Of a stretch of 64,000 bases of DNA, positions 8,342 through 16,508 are shown piece after piece (position 1 is the stretch's first letter; every line of letters starts with the position of its first letter). Source of the DNA: Streptomyces sp. JB150. Lineage in GTDB: Bacteria > Actinomycetota > Actinomycetes > Streptomycetales > Streptomycetaceae. The translations under genes were made by a program, and so were the position numbers. The stretch is from contig NZ_CP049780.1 of the NCBI RefSeq assembly GCF_011193355.1, positions 260,172 through 324,171 of the forward strand. The letters are read 5' to 3'. The notes beneath the pieces were generated by a model. That model worked only from the letters and a program-made list of their open reading frames with translations. It was not told the origin of the DNA and made no database searches.

Positions 8342-9055
8342 ATGCACGCAGTGATCCTGGCCGGAGGAAAGGGTGTCCGGCTGCGGCCCTACACCACCGC
8401 GCTGCCCAAGCCGCTCGTCCCCATCGGCGACCAGCACGCCATCCTCGACATCGTGCTGCGCCAGCTGTCCACCGCCGGCTTCTCCCACTGCACCATCGCC
8501 ATAGGCCACCTCGGCCAGATCATCCGCGCCTACGTCGGCGACGGCGCGCAGTGGGGCATGAACATCGACTACGCCGTCGAGGAGAGCCCGCTGGGCACCA
8601 TGGGCCCGCTGCTGACCCTCCGGGAGCGGCTGCCGGAGCACTTCCTGGTCATGAACGGCGACGTGCTCACCGACCTGGACTACGCCGACGTGCTGCGCCG
8701 GCACGAGGCGTCGGGCGCGCCCCTGACCATCGCCACGTACGCCCGCAAGGTGCACATCGACTTCGGGGTGCTGACGACGGACGCGAGCCGGGTCGTCGCC
8801 TTCACGGAGAAGCCCAGCATCGACTACCGGGTGTCCATGGGGGTCTACGGCGTCTCGCGGGGCGCCCTCGACGGCTACACCCCGGGGCTGCCGCTCGGCT
8901 TCGACGAGCTGGTGGTGGACCTGCTGGCCGCCGGACGGCCGCCGTACGCCTACGACTTCGACGGCTACTGGCTGGACATCGGCCGCCCCGACGACTACGA
9001 CCGGGCCAACGCGGAGTTCACCAGCCGCAAGTCGCTGCTGCTCAAGGGAGCCTGA
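8342..9055 (+). CDS. Sugar-1-phosphate nucleotidyltransferase
   Basis: A 237-aa NTP-transferase of the RmlA/ManC-like fold. An AGGAGGT ribosome site lies immediately before the ATG. The signature loop is AGGKGVRLRPYT (residues ~7-18), followed by LPKPLVPIGD and the metal-binding VMNGDVLTDLD. EKP (around residue 160) and the C-terminal GYWLDIGRPDDY complete the family pattern. It lacks the left-handed helix acyltransferase or isomerase domains of longer homologues, so it should only couple a hexose-1-phosphate to an NTP. The neighbouring SDR genes would then convert the NDP-sugar. The nucleotide (GTP, UTP, dTTP or CTP) cannot be told from sequence alone. Confidence 0.9.
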   Translation: MHAVILAGGKGVRLRPYTTALPKPLVPIGDQHAILDIVLRQLSTAGFSHCTIAIGHLGQIIRAYVGDGAQWGMNIDYAVEESPLGTMGPLLTLRERLPEHFLVMNGDVLTDLDYADVLRRHEASGAPLTIATYARKVHIDFGVLTTDASRVVAFTEKPSIDYRVSMGVYGVSRGALDGYTPGLPLGFDELVVDLLAAGRPPYAYDFDGYWLDIGRPDDYDRANAEFTSRKSLLLKGA

Positions 9056-9062
9056 ACCACCG

Positions 9063-9989
9063 ATGCGCATCCTCGTTCTCGGCGCCACCGGCTATCTCGG
9101 CGGCCACATCACGGAGCGGCTGCGCGGCCTGCCGGGCACCCGGCTGCTGGTCGGCGGCCGCTCCCCGGGCGCCGACGTCCCCGTCGACCTCGCGGCCGAC
9201 CGCCCGCACGACCTGGCGAAGGCGCTGGCCGCGGCCGCGCCCGACGCCGTCGTCAACTGCGCGGGCGCGACCGGCGGGGACGCCGTCACCCTCGCGGAGG
9301 TCAACGCGCGCGGCCCGGCCGTGCTGTGCGCGGCGCTGCGGGAGGCGGCGCCCGCGGCCCGGCTGGTGCATCTGGGCTCGGCCGCCGAGTACGGGCCCGG
9401 TGTGCCCGGCCGGCCGGTCACGGAGGCGGCGGCGACCAGCCCGGCGGGCCCCTACGGGGCCACGAAGCTGGCGGGCACGGTGGCGGTGACCACGTCGGGG
9501 CTGGACGCGGTGGTGCTGAGGGTGGGCAATCCGGTGGGTCCGGGCGCGCCGTCCACCGGGCTGCCGGGCCGGGTCACCGCCCTGCTCGCGCGCGCCGGGC
9601 GCGACCCGGACGCGACGGTGCGGCTCGGTGACCTGTCGGCGCACCGCGACTTCGTGGACGTACGCGACGTGGCGCGGGCGGCGCGGCTGGCGGCGACCGT
9701 GGCGGGGCCGCTTCCGCCGGTCCTGAACATCGGGGGCGGCGAGGCGGTGGCGGTGCGGGAACTGGTGCGCAGACTGGCCGAGGTGGCGGGCTTCCGGGGC
9801 CGGATCGTGGAGGCGGGCGGGGGCGGGTCGGCGCGCTCCGCGCAGGTGTCGTGGCAGTGCTCGGACATCACCGCCGCGCGGGACGCCCTCGGCTGGCGGC
9901 CGGCGCACTCCCTCGACGGTTCCGTGGCGGCGCTGTGGACGGCGGCGGGCGCACGGCCGCGCGGTCCGGAAGAGGTGCCGGCGCGGTGA
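9063..9989 (+). CDS. Second SDR-family NDP-sugar reductase/epimerase
   Basis: A 308-aa Rossmann-fold protein with the NAD(P) loop LGATGYLGGHI at residues ~5-15, the catalytic serine in LGSAAEYG, and Y131/K135 in YGATK. Its overall shape resembles 4-keto-6-deoxy-sugar reductases (RmlD/RMD-like) more than dehydratases. It starts 7 nt after the nucleotidyltransferase, and its stop overlaps the GTG start of the GH135-like gene (GTGA), so it belongs to the same operon. With the two preceding genes it forms a plausible three-step route from hexose-1-phosphate to an activated deoxy- or epimerised sugar. Confidence 0.83.
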   Translation: MRILVLGATGYLGGHITERLRGLPGTRLLVGGRSPGADVPVDLAADRPHDLAKALAAAAPDAVVNCAGATGGDAVTLAEVNARGPAVLCAALREAAPAARLVHLGSAAEYGPGVPGRPVTEAAATSPAGPYGATKLAGTVAVTTSGLDAVVLRVGNPVGPGAPSTGLPGRVTALLARAGRDPDATVRLGDLSAHRDFVDVRDVARAARLAATVAGPLPPVLNIGGGEAVAVRELVRRLAEVAGFRGRIVEAGGGGSARSAQVSWQCSDITAARDALGWRPAHSLDGSVAALWTAAGARPRGPEEVPAR

Positions 9990-10648
9990 GCCTGCTGGTT
10001 CCGCTCTACGTTCATCCGGCGGAGGACCCCGCCGCCTGGCAGCGTCTCGTCGCGCGGGCGGCGCGCACCTACGGCGTCGTCCTCAACCCGGCGAACGGTC
10101 CCGGTGACGCCCCCGATCCGGCGTTCGTCGCCGCGGCGCGGGCGCTGCGCGCGGCGGGAGCCCGGCTGCTCGGCTACGTCGACACCGACTACGGCGCGCG
10201 CGACCCGGCGCGGGTCACCGCCGACCTGCGCCGGCACCGGGACTGGTACGGCGCGGACGGCTGCTTCCTCGACCAGGTGACCGCGGCGCCGTACGGATTG
10301 CCGGACTGCCGCCGTCTGGTGCGCTCCCTGCGCCGGCTCGGGGCGTCGACGGTCGTCCTCAACCCGGGCGTCCATCCGGCGCCCGGTTACGCGCGGCTCG
10401 CCGACCTGACGGTCACCTTCGAAGGGCCGTGGTCGGCGTACGTGTCGGCGTTCAGCCGCCCGCGGTGGACCGCCCGGCATCCGCCCGAACGGCTGTGCCA
10501 CCTCGTCTACGGGGTGCCCCCGCCGCTGGTGCCGCTGGCCGTGCGCACCGCGCGCGAGCGCGGCGCGGCGGTGTGCGGCCCGGTGACGGGCGAACCGCCC
10601 AACCCGTGGTCCGGGCTGACGCCCGCGCTGACCGAGGCGGAGGGGTGA
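9986..10648 (+). CDS. GH135-type (Sph3 / spherulin-4-like) glycosidase domain protein
   Basis: A 220-aa TIM-barrel protein beginning at a GTG that overlaps the preceding stop. Family landmarks are VPLYVHP at the N-terminus, VVLNPANGPG (strand 2), LGYVDTDYG, and WYGADGCFLDQV at the active-site strand. Spherulin-4/Sph3 proteins cleave partly acetylated galactosaminogalactan and in Aspergillus are needed for its production. Here D96 is followed by Q97, where the family commonly has Glu; the later acidic candidate E146 (TFEGPW) is kept. There is no signal peptide or lipobox, so unlike its fungal relatives the protein looks cytoplasmic unless exported another way. Activity may be altered. Confidence 0.8.
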   Translation: MSLLVPLYVHPAEDPAAWQRLVARAARTYGVVLNPANGPGDAPDPAFVAAARALRAAGARLLGYVDTDYGARDPARVTADLRRHRDWYGADGCFLDQVTAAPYGLPDCRRLVRSLRRLGASTVVLNPGVHPAPGYARLADLTVTFEGPWSAYVSAFSRPRWTARHPPERLCHLVYGVPPPLVPLAVRTARERGAAVCGPVTGEPPNPWSGLTPALTEAEG

Positions 10649-10655
10649 GCGGCGG

Positions 10656-11465
10656 GTGAGCGCGGCATCGGGCGGCCGGCCGCGTCCGGCGCCCCTCGTC
10701 GTCGCCCTCGTCCTCGCGTTGCTCCTCGGGGCCTGCGCGGACGGCGGCAGCCGCCGTACGGACGGCGGGGTGTGGCAGCCGCGTCCCGGGCTGGCGTGGC
10801 AGTGGCAGCTCGACGGCCGGGTCGATCCGTCCGTCGACGTGCCCGTGTACGACATCGACGGTTTCGAGAACACCGCCGCCGACGTGGCCCGGCTGCACGA
10901 GGACGGCCGCAAGGTGATCTGCTACGTCAACGTCGGCGCCTGGGAGGACTTCCGGCCGGACCGGCACGCCTTCCCCCGCTCGGTGCTGGGCCGGCCCAAC
11001 GGCTGGCGCGGCGAGCGGTGGCTGGACATCCGCCGGGTGTCGCTTCTGCGCCCCCTGATGGAACGCCGGTTCGACATGTGCCGGGACAAGGGCTTCGACG
11101 CGGTGGAGCCGGATCTGGTGGAGGGCTACGGCAACGACACCGGGTTCCCGCTCACGGCGCGCGACCAGCTGCGGTACAACCGCATGATCGCGGACATCGC
11201 CCACGAGCGCGGCCTGGCCGTGGGCCTGAAGAACGACCTGCCCCAGATCCCGCAGCTGCTGGACGACTTCGACTTCGCCGTCAACGAGGAGTGCGCGCAG
11301 TACGACGAGTGCGCGCTGCTGGAGCCGTTCATCGCGGCGGGCAAGGCCGTCTTCCACGTGGAGTACGCCGAGCTGACGGCCCGTTTCTGCCCGGTGGCCC
11401 GGAAGCTGCGGCTGTCGTCGATGCTGAAGAGACCGGAGCTGGACCGCTGGCGCAGGCCGTGCTGA
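10656..11465 (+). CDS. GH114 endo-alpha-1,4-polygalactosaminidase-like lipoprotein (Ega3-like)
   Basis: A 269-aa lipoprotein. Signal residues 1-28 end in the lipobox LLGAC, so it is tethered outside the membrane. The GH114 barrel is clear: WQWQLDG near the start, YDIDGFENTA, KVICYVNVGAWE, FDAVEPDLVEGYGND with candidate catalytic D153, GLAVGLKND, and DFAVNEECAQYDEC with candidate acid E211. GH114 enzymes hydrolyse alpha-1,4-linked galactosamine in galactosaminogalactan. The GTG start follows the GH135-like gene by 7 nt. A secreted deacetylase and a surface-tethered hydrolase in one cluster parallel the two activities fused in PelA. Confidence 0.88.
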   Translation: MSAASGGRPRPAPLVVALVLALLLGACADGGSRRTDGGVWQPRPGLAWQWQLDGRVDPSVDVPVYDIDGFENTAADVARLHEDGRKVICYVNVGAWEDFRPDRHAFPRSVLGRPNGWRGERWLDIRRVSLLRPLMERRFDMCRDKGFDAVEPDLVEGYGNDTGFPLTARDQLRYNRMIADIAHERGLAVGLKNDLPQIPQLLDDFDFAVNEECAQYDECALLEPFIAAGKAVFHVEYAELTARFCPVARKLRLSSMLKRPELDRWRRPC

Positions 11466-11573
11466 CGCCGCCCGCTGCGGGTTGGCCCGAGCCCGCTTCG
11501 TTTTCGGGACCACCGCCGCGGCAGGTGTTCGTTTCGCGTCCTTCTGCCGCCGCCTAACCAGGGCAAAAGGACG

Positions 11574-11924
11574 GTGACCGGCAGGCTGTCATTCAGGGAA
11601 CGGGACCGCATGCTCGAACAGGACCATTCCGTGCGCAGGATCATCGCTCTTCACGAGGAGGTCGAGCAGCTCAGGCGCGCCGTCGTCTCCCATGCCGTCA
11701 TCGACCAGGCGATCGGCGTCGTGATCGCGCTGGGCGGACTGTCATCCGATACGGCCTGGAACGTCCTGAAAGAGGTATCCCAGCACACGAACATCAAACT
11801 GCGGGAGGTGGCGGACCACATCGTGCAGTGGCCGCGCTGCGAGTGGCTGCCGCCGGAGATCCGCCAGGCCCTGAACGCCGCGCTGGACCGGGCGAGGCAC
11901 GTCCCGGGTTCCGCGCGGGACTGA
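11574..11924 (+). CDS. ANTAR-domain RNA-binding antiterminator-type regulator
   Basis: A 116-aa protein. A short N-terminal coiled segment (HEEVEQLRRAV) is followed by an ANTAR domain (residues ~35-95: IDQAIGVVIALGGLS, then AWNVLKEVSQHTNIKLREVA). ANTAR domains bind paired RNA hairpins and prevent termination. No receiver or GAF sensor domain is attached, so its input must come from another protein. GTG 11574 has AAAAGGA upstream; ATG 11610 is an alternative start that keeps the whole ANTAR. It follows the exopolysaccharide genes by 108 nt, so it may act on hairpin-containing leaders in that cluster, which is inference. Confidence 0.85.
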   Translation: MTGRLSFRERDRMLEQDHSVRRIIALHEEVEQLRRAVVSHAVIDQAIGVVIALGGLSSDTAWNVLKEVSQHTNIKLREVADHIVQWPRCEWLPPEIRQALNAALDRARHVPGSARD

Positions 11925-11952
11925 ATCCGGCCGGACCGGGCCCGACACACCA

Positions 11953-11995
11953 GGCCGGCCCCGCCGGGCACGGCGCCTGCCGGGCGGGGCCGGCC
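11953..11995. terminator. Bidirectional terminator hairpin
   Basis: An 18-nt arm (11953-11970) pairs with 11978-11995 with one mismatch and a 7-nt loop. It lies exactly between the convergent ANTAR and AraC genes and should stop transcription from both sides. Confidence 0.8.
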
Positions 11996-12003
11996 CGCCG
12001 AGG

Positions 12004-12957
12004 TCAGCCGCGCAGGGTGGCGGAGGGGCTGGTGCCGTAGGCCTCGCGGTAGAGGGCGGCGAAGCGGCCGGGGTGGGCGAAGCCCCAGCGGGCGGCGATC
12101 TCCCCGACGGTCGTGGTGAGCGGGCTCGCCGCGCGCAGTTCCCGGTGGGCCTGCGCGAGGCGCACCCGGCGCAGGTAGGCGAGGGGGGTGGTGTCGAGGT
12201 GGCGGCGGAAGGCGTACTGCAGGGCTCGTATGGTGACGTGGGCGGCCGCGGCGATCTCGGCGACGGTGATCGGCTGGTCGGCGTGGTCCTCGATGTAGGC
12301 GACGGCCCGCCGGACCGTGGCCGAGTGGGCGTCGGTGCGGTCCTGCGCGGCCGGCTCGGTCTGCGCGGTGTTGGGGAAGGCCGCCAGCACGCTCGCGGCG
12401 AGCAGCTGGCCGCCGGTGGCGGCGATCAGCGGCTGCTCCGCGACGGCCGGGTCGGCCAGGACGTGGTCGCGCAGGTAGAGGATGGTGTTGCGCAGGTGGC
12501 GGGCCGCGGCGGGCGAGTGCGGCCGGTGTCCGGTGAGCCGCACGGGCTGCGGTCGCCGCTGCGCCGCGGTGGCGGCGACCTGGTCCAGCAGGGCGGGCTC
12601 CAGCATGGTGATGTTGTAGCGGGCGGTGCGGATCTGCCCGCTGTACGGCGCGTCGGGGGGCGCGAAGAGGACCAGGTCGCCGGGGCCGAAGTCGTCCCGC
12701 ACCCCCCGGTAGGCGTGGTCGCGGACGGTGCCCTCGTGGACCAGGCACAGGCAGATCCGGCCGAGCGGTGTCACCGCGTAGCTCATGTCGAAGCCCAGGT
12801 CGATCTCGTCGACGCTGACCGACGGCAGGGTGTCGCGGCGGATGCGGGCCCTGCTGTCGCCGGGACTGCCGCTGCCGATCGTCATCCGGGCGTAGGCCCG
12901 GCACAGGAAGTCCTCCGTGAGGTCAAGGTCGTCGCTCTCGAACACCAGCGAGGCCAT
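12004..12957 (-). CDS. AraC-family transcriptional regulator
   Basis: A 317-aa regulator from the ATG at 12957 (MASLVFES); an in-frame ATG 24 nt upstream (12981) is less likely. Residues 1-170 form the cupin-like ligand or dimerisation domain (LFAPPDAPYSG, GDLVLF). Residues ~215-315 hold two helix-turn-helix units with ITVAEIAAAAHVTIRALQYAFR and VGEIAARWGFAHPGRFAALYRE, ending in YGTSPSATLRG as is usual for the family. It is divergent from the secreted beta-helix gene starting at 13152; the cluster of CATATC motifs between them is a likely binding area. The effector is unknown. Confidence 0.92.
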   Translation of the reverse strand: MASLVFESDDLDLTEDFLCRAYARMTIGSGSPGDSRARIRRDTLPSVSVDEIDLGFDMSYAVTPLGRICLCLVHEGTVRDHAYRGVRDDFGPGDLVLFAPPDAPYSGQIRTARYNITMLEPALLDQVAATAAQRRPQPVRLTGHRPHSPAAARHLRNTILYLRDHVLADPAVAEQPLIAATGGQLLAASVLAAFPNTAQTEPAAQDRTDAHSATVRRAVAYIEDHADQPITVAEIAAAAHVTIRALQYAFRRHLDTTPLAYLRRVRLAQAHRELRAASPLTTTVGEIAARWGFAHPGRFAALYREAYGTSPSATLRG

Positions 12958-13126
12958 CCACGTCACCGTCCTGACTAGCACCGAACGTCACTCATGCCCC
13001 GATCGGGCGGGGGAACACCCCGGTGCGCGCCGGTCGTGGTGGCGCGGTGCGGTGGCCGCGCCCGGGGCGGTCGCCGGGCGCCGGCTGCGGGACACGCCGT
13101 CGGATGGACCATCGGCATCGCATCCG

Positions 13127-13170
13127 CATATCAGGTCATATCGTGCGCAATATGACGAAATGCCATATCA
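13127..13170. promoter_or_regulatory. CATATC-motif operator cluster at the beta-helix gene start
   Basis: CATATC occurs at 13127, 13137 and 13164 and in reverse (ATATG) at 13150. GTCATAT (13135-13141) and ATATGAC (13150-13156) form a perfect 7-8-7 inverted repeat. The block overlaps the start codon at 13152, so a bound repressor would block initiation. Such AT-rich repeats stand out against the surrounding G+C. Confidence 0.5.
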
Positions 13171-14210
13171 CGTACCTCGCGTGCGCCGCCGCGCTCGTCG
13201 GGGTGGGACTCGGTGCCGCCCCGCCGGTCGCCGAGCACCGGACCCATCTGGTCTTCCCCGGGGAATCGATCCAGCAGGCCGTCGACGACGCCGCGCCGGG
13301 CGACACCGTCCTGGTGACCACGGGCACGTACCACGAGAGCGTCAAGGTGACCACGCCCGGACTGACCCTGCGGGGCATGGGCCGCGACACCGTGATCAAG
13401 CCGAGCGCGGACAAGGCCGCCCACAGCTGCGCCGACGCGGGCAACGGCATCTGCGTGACCGGCACGGCCGACCGCGCTCTCGAGGACGTCACCGTCGCCG
13501 ACCTGACGGTGACCGGCTTCCCCCGCACCGGGCTGTACGCCGACGCCACGAACCGGCTGACCGTGCGCAACGTCGCGGCGGTCGCCAACGGGGTGTGGGG
13601 CATCGCCCAGGAGCACTCGGTGCGCGGTGTGTTCCGCAAGAACGCGGCGCGCGACAACGGCGACGCGGGCCTGTTCCTCGCCAACACGGTCAACGCCGAG
13701 GAGGGCGCCGCCGACACCCAGGGCGCGGTGGTCGCGGGGAACCGGCTGGAGGGCAACCGGATCGGGCTCACCGTCCGCCGGCTGCGCAACCTCACGGTCG
13801 CGGACAACCACGTCACCGGCAACTGCGCGGGGGTGTTCATCGTCGGTGACGAGAACAAGCCGCGCGCCGGCGCCCTGACCGTGCGGGACAACCACATCCT
13901 GCGCAACAACAAGTCCTGCCCCAAGACCGCGCGCCTGGACGCCCTCCAGGGCTCCGGCATCGTCCTGACCGGCGCCGAGGACACCCTGATCACCCGCAAC
14001 ACGATCACGGCCAACGCCGGGAACTCCCCGATGTCGGGCGGGATCGTCCTGTTCAAGAGCATGGTGGGAACCACCAGCGAGCGGAACCGGATCACCGAGA
14101 ACACCCTGCGCGACAACGCCCCGGCCGACCTCGTCAACGCGGACACCGGCGAGGGCAACACCTTCGTCGCCAACACCTGCGGTGCCTCCCGGCCCGCGGG
14201 CCTGTGCTGA
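13152..14210 (+). CDS. Secreted right-handed beta-helix protein (NosD/pectate-lyase-like fold)
   Basis: A 352-aa protein from ATG 13152; a GTG at 13143 is possible. A signal peptide (residues 1-~28) precedes FPGESIQQAVDDAAPGDTVL, the standard entry of parallel beta-helix proteins, and then repeated coils of N-x-hydrophobic pattern (VRNV, VADNHVTGN, VRDNHILRNN, ITRNTITAN, ITENTLRDN). Four cysteines lie in the mature chain. The fold is shared by polysaccharide lyases, C5-epimerases and NosD. No family-specific catalytic triad is obvious, so only carbohydrate binding or processing outside the cell can be suggested. It neighbours the exopolysaccharide cluster but is separated from it by a divergent AraC gene. 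Confidence 0.82.
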   Translation: MTKCHITYLACAAALVGVGLGAAPPVAEHRTHLVFPGESIQQAVDDAAPGDTVLVTTGTYHESVKVTTPGLTLRGMGRDTVIKPSADKAAHSCADAGNGICVTGTADRALEDVTVADLTVTGFPRTGLYADATNRLTVRNVAAVANGVWGIAQEHSVRGVFRKNAARDNGDAGLFLANTVNAEEGAADTQGAVVAGNRLEGNRIGLTVRRLRNLTVADNHVTGNCAGVFIVGDENKPRAGALTVRDNHILRNNKSCPKTARLDALQGSGIVLTGAEDTLITRNTITANAGNSPMSGGIVLFKSMVGTTSERNRITENTLRDNAPADLVNADTGEGNTFVANTCGASRPAGLC

Positions 14211-14257
14211 CCGGCCGGCCCCCGGCCGACCGCTGAACCCCGGAAGGAAGGCGGCGC

Positions 14258-15298
14258 ATGACGACCGCTGAGACCGCCCCACCGCCGTCCATGCGGCTGC
14301 GGGAGCTCGTGTTCGGGGCGGCGTGCGCCGCCGCCCTCCGCGCGGCCGCCCGGCTGGGCGTCGCCGACGCGCTCGGCGACGCCCCGCGGGCCGTGGAGGA
14401 CCTCGCGGCGGCGGTGAAGACCGAACCGCAGCCGCTGCGGCGGCTGCTGAGGACCCTCACCTGCTACGGCGTGTTCGCCGAGCGGGAGGACGGCACGTTC
14501 GCCCACACCGACATGTCCCGGCTGCTGCGCGAGGACGACGAGCACAGCCTGCGCGCCATCACCCTGTGGTGCACCGAACCGTGGACCTGGGACGCGTGGC
14601 CCAAGCTCGACGAGGCGGTACGCACCGGCCGCAGCGTCGTGGAGGACCTGTACGGGAAGGAGTTCTTCACCTACCTCAACGAGGACGCCCCGGAGTCCGC
14701 GGACGTCTTCAACCGGGCCATGACGACCTCCAGCACGCAGTCGGCGCGCGACGTCGCGCACTTCCTCGACCTGTCGGGGAGCGCGTCGGTCGCCGACATC
14801 GGCGGCGGGCAGGGGCATGTGGTGGCGAGCCTGCTGGAGAAGTACCCCTCGCTCCACGGGACGCTGCTGGACCTGCCGCGCGTGGTGGAGAACGCCGATC
14901 CGCGGCTGCGTCCGGGCGGCGCGCTCGCCGACCGGGTGCGCATCGTGCCCGGCGACTGCCGGGCGACCGTCCCGGTGCGGGCCGACGTCTACATCATCAA
15001 GAACATCCTGGAGTGGGACGACGACAGCACGGCCCGCACGCTGCGCAACGTCATCGAGGCGGGCGGCCCGGGAGCGCGGGTCGTGGTCATCGAGAACCTC
15101 GTCGACGACACCCCCTCGATGAAGTTCAGCACGGCCATGGACCTGCTGCTGCTCCTCAACGTCGGCGGGGCCAAGCACACCACGGAGAGCATGGTGGGCC
15201 GGCTCACCGGGGCGGGGCTGGTCATCGACGACATCCAGCCGGTGAACCCGTATCTGCACGCGTTCGACTGCGTCGTCCCGGCCAGCGAAGCCCGTTGA
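14258..15298 (+). CDS. SAM-dependent O-methyltransferase of the spore-pigment locus
   Basis: A 346-aa class I methyltransferase of the plant-type/TcmO group. It has an N-terminal winged-helix dimerisation domain (residues 1-~110, with LRRLLRTLTCYGVFAE), then the SAM site VADIGGGQGHVVASLL (~residue 168), acidic LLDLP, and GDCRATVPVRADVYIIKNILEWDDD. AGGAAGG precedes the ATG. It is convergent to the cyclase end of the type II PKS genes and probably methylates a phenolic hydroxyl of the pigment, as in other aromatic polyketide clusters. It is transcribed from the opposite strand and separated by a strong hairpin, so its timing could differ from that of the PKS. Confidence 0.9.
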   Translation: MTTAETAPPPSMRLRELVFGAACAAALRAAARLGVADALGDAPRAVEDLAAAVKTEPQPLRRLLRTLTCYGVFAEREDGTFAHTDMSRLLREDDEHSLRAITLWCTEPWTWDAWPKLDEAVRTGRSVVEDLYGKEFFTYLNEDAPESADVFNRAMTTSSTQSARDVAHFLDLSGSASVADIGGGQGHVVASLLEKYPSLHGTLLDLPRVVENADPRLRPGGALADRVRIVPGDCRATVPVRADVYIIKNILEWDDDSTARTLRNVIEAGGPGARVVVIENLVDDTPSMKFSTAMDLLLLLNVGGAKHTTESMVGRLTGAGLVIDDIQPVNPYLHAFDCVVPASEAR

Positions 15299-15328
15299 GC
15301 GGTGCCGTGGTCCGCGCGCGTCGCGCGA

Positions 15329-15374
15329 CCGCCGGTCGCCGGGTACGCCTCACGGCGTCTCCGGCGACCGGCGG
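15329..15374. terminator. Long bidirectional hairpin terminator
   Basis: CCGCCGGTCGCCGG (15329-15342) pairs perfectly with 15361-15374, and the loop holds a second stem, ACGCC (15345-15349) with GGCGT (15354-15358). It sits between the convergent methyltransferase and cyclase genes. Confidence 0.85.
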
Positions 15375-15389
15375 GGGGGCGGCGACGGC

Positions 15390-15722
15390 TCAGGCGGTGG
15401 CGTCCCGCTCCCAGCGGTAGAAGCAGTTCGCCATCGCGTCCTTCGGGGAGCGCCAGGTCGCCGGGTCGTACGCGGAGACGTACGCCGACAGACGCTCGCT
15501 GATGTCCCGGAACTCCGGGTGCCCGGCCGTCCTCGCGATGGCGGGTGCCGGGTCCTGTTCCGCCTCGATGAGGTGCAGGTACACGTCGTCGAACTGGAAC
15601 AGGCTGCGCCGGGACACCCCGATGAGGTGCGGGAGTTCGCCACGGTCCGACTCCGCGAACACCTTGGCGATGTCGGGGGCCGATCCGGGGGCCATCCGGG
15701 CGACGATGAGGGTCTGATGCAT
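15390..15722 (-). CDS. whiEVII: TcmI-type polyketide cyclase (WhiE ORFVII homologue)
   Basis: A 110-aa protein of the TcmI dimeric alpha+beta barrel cyclase family. Typical features are the N-terminal MHQTLIVARM, HLIGVSRRSLFQFDDVYLHLIEAE and the C-terminal RWERDATA. In WhiE-type pathways this enzyme guides late ring closure of the aromatised polyketide in the cytoplasm. It is the last gene of the minus-strand PKS operon, 20 nt after the aromatase, and its stop lies next to the shared terminator. The length matches the family. Confidence 0.93.
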   Translation of the reverse strand: MHQTLIVARMAPGSAPDIAKVFAESDRGELPHLIGVSRRSLFQFDDVYLHLIEAEQDPAPAIARTAGHPEFRDISERLSAYVSAYDPATWRSPKDAMANCFYRWERDATA

Positions 15723-15742
15723 GGTGGTGTGCTCCGTCGCGC

Positions 15743-16481
<739 letters not shown>

Positions 16482-16508
16482 TCGGTTTCTCCTTTGCTCT
16501 GTGACGCC

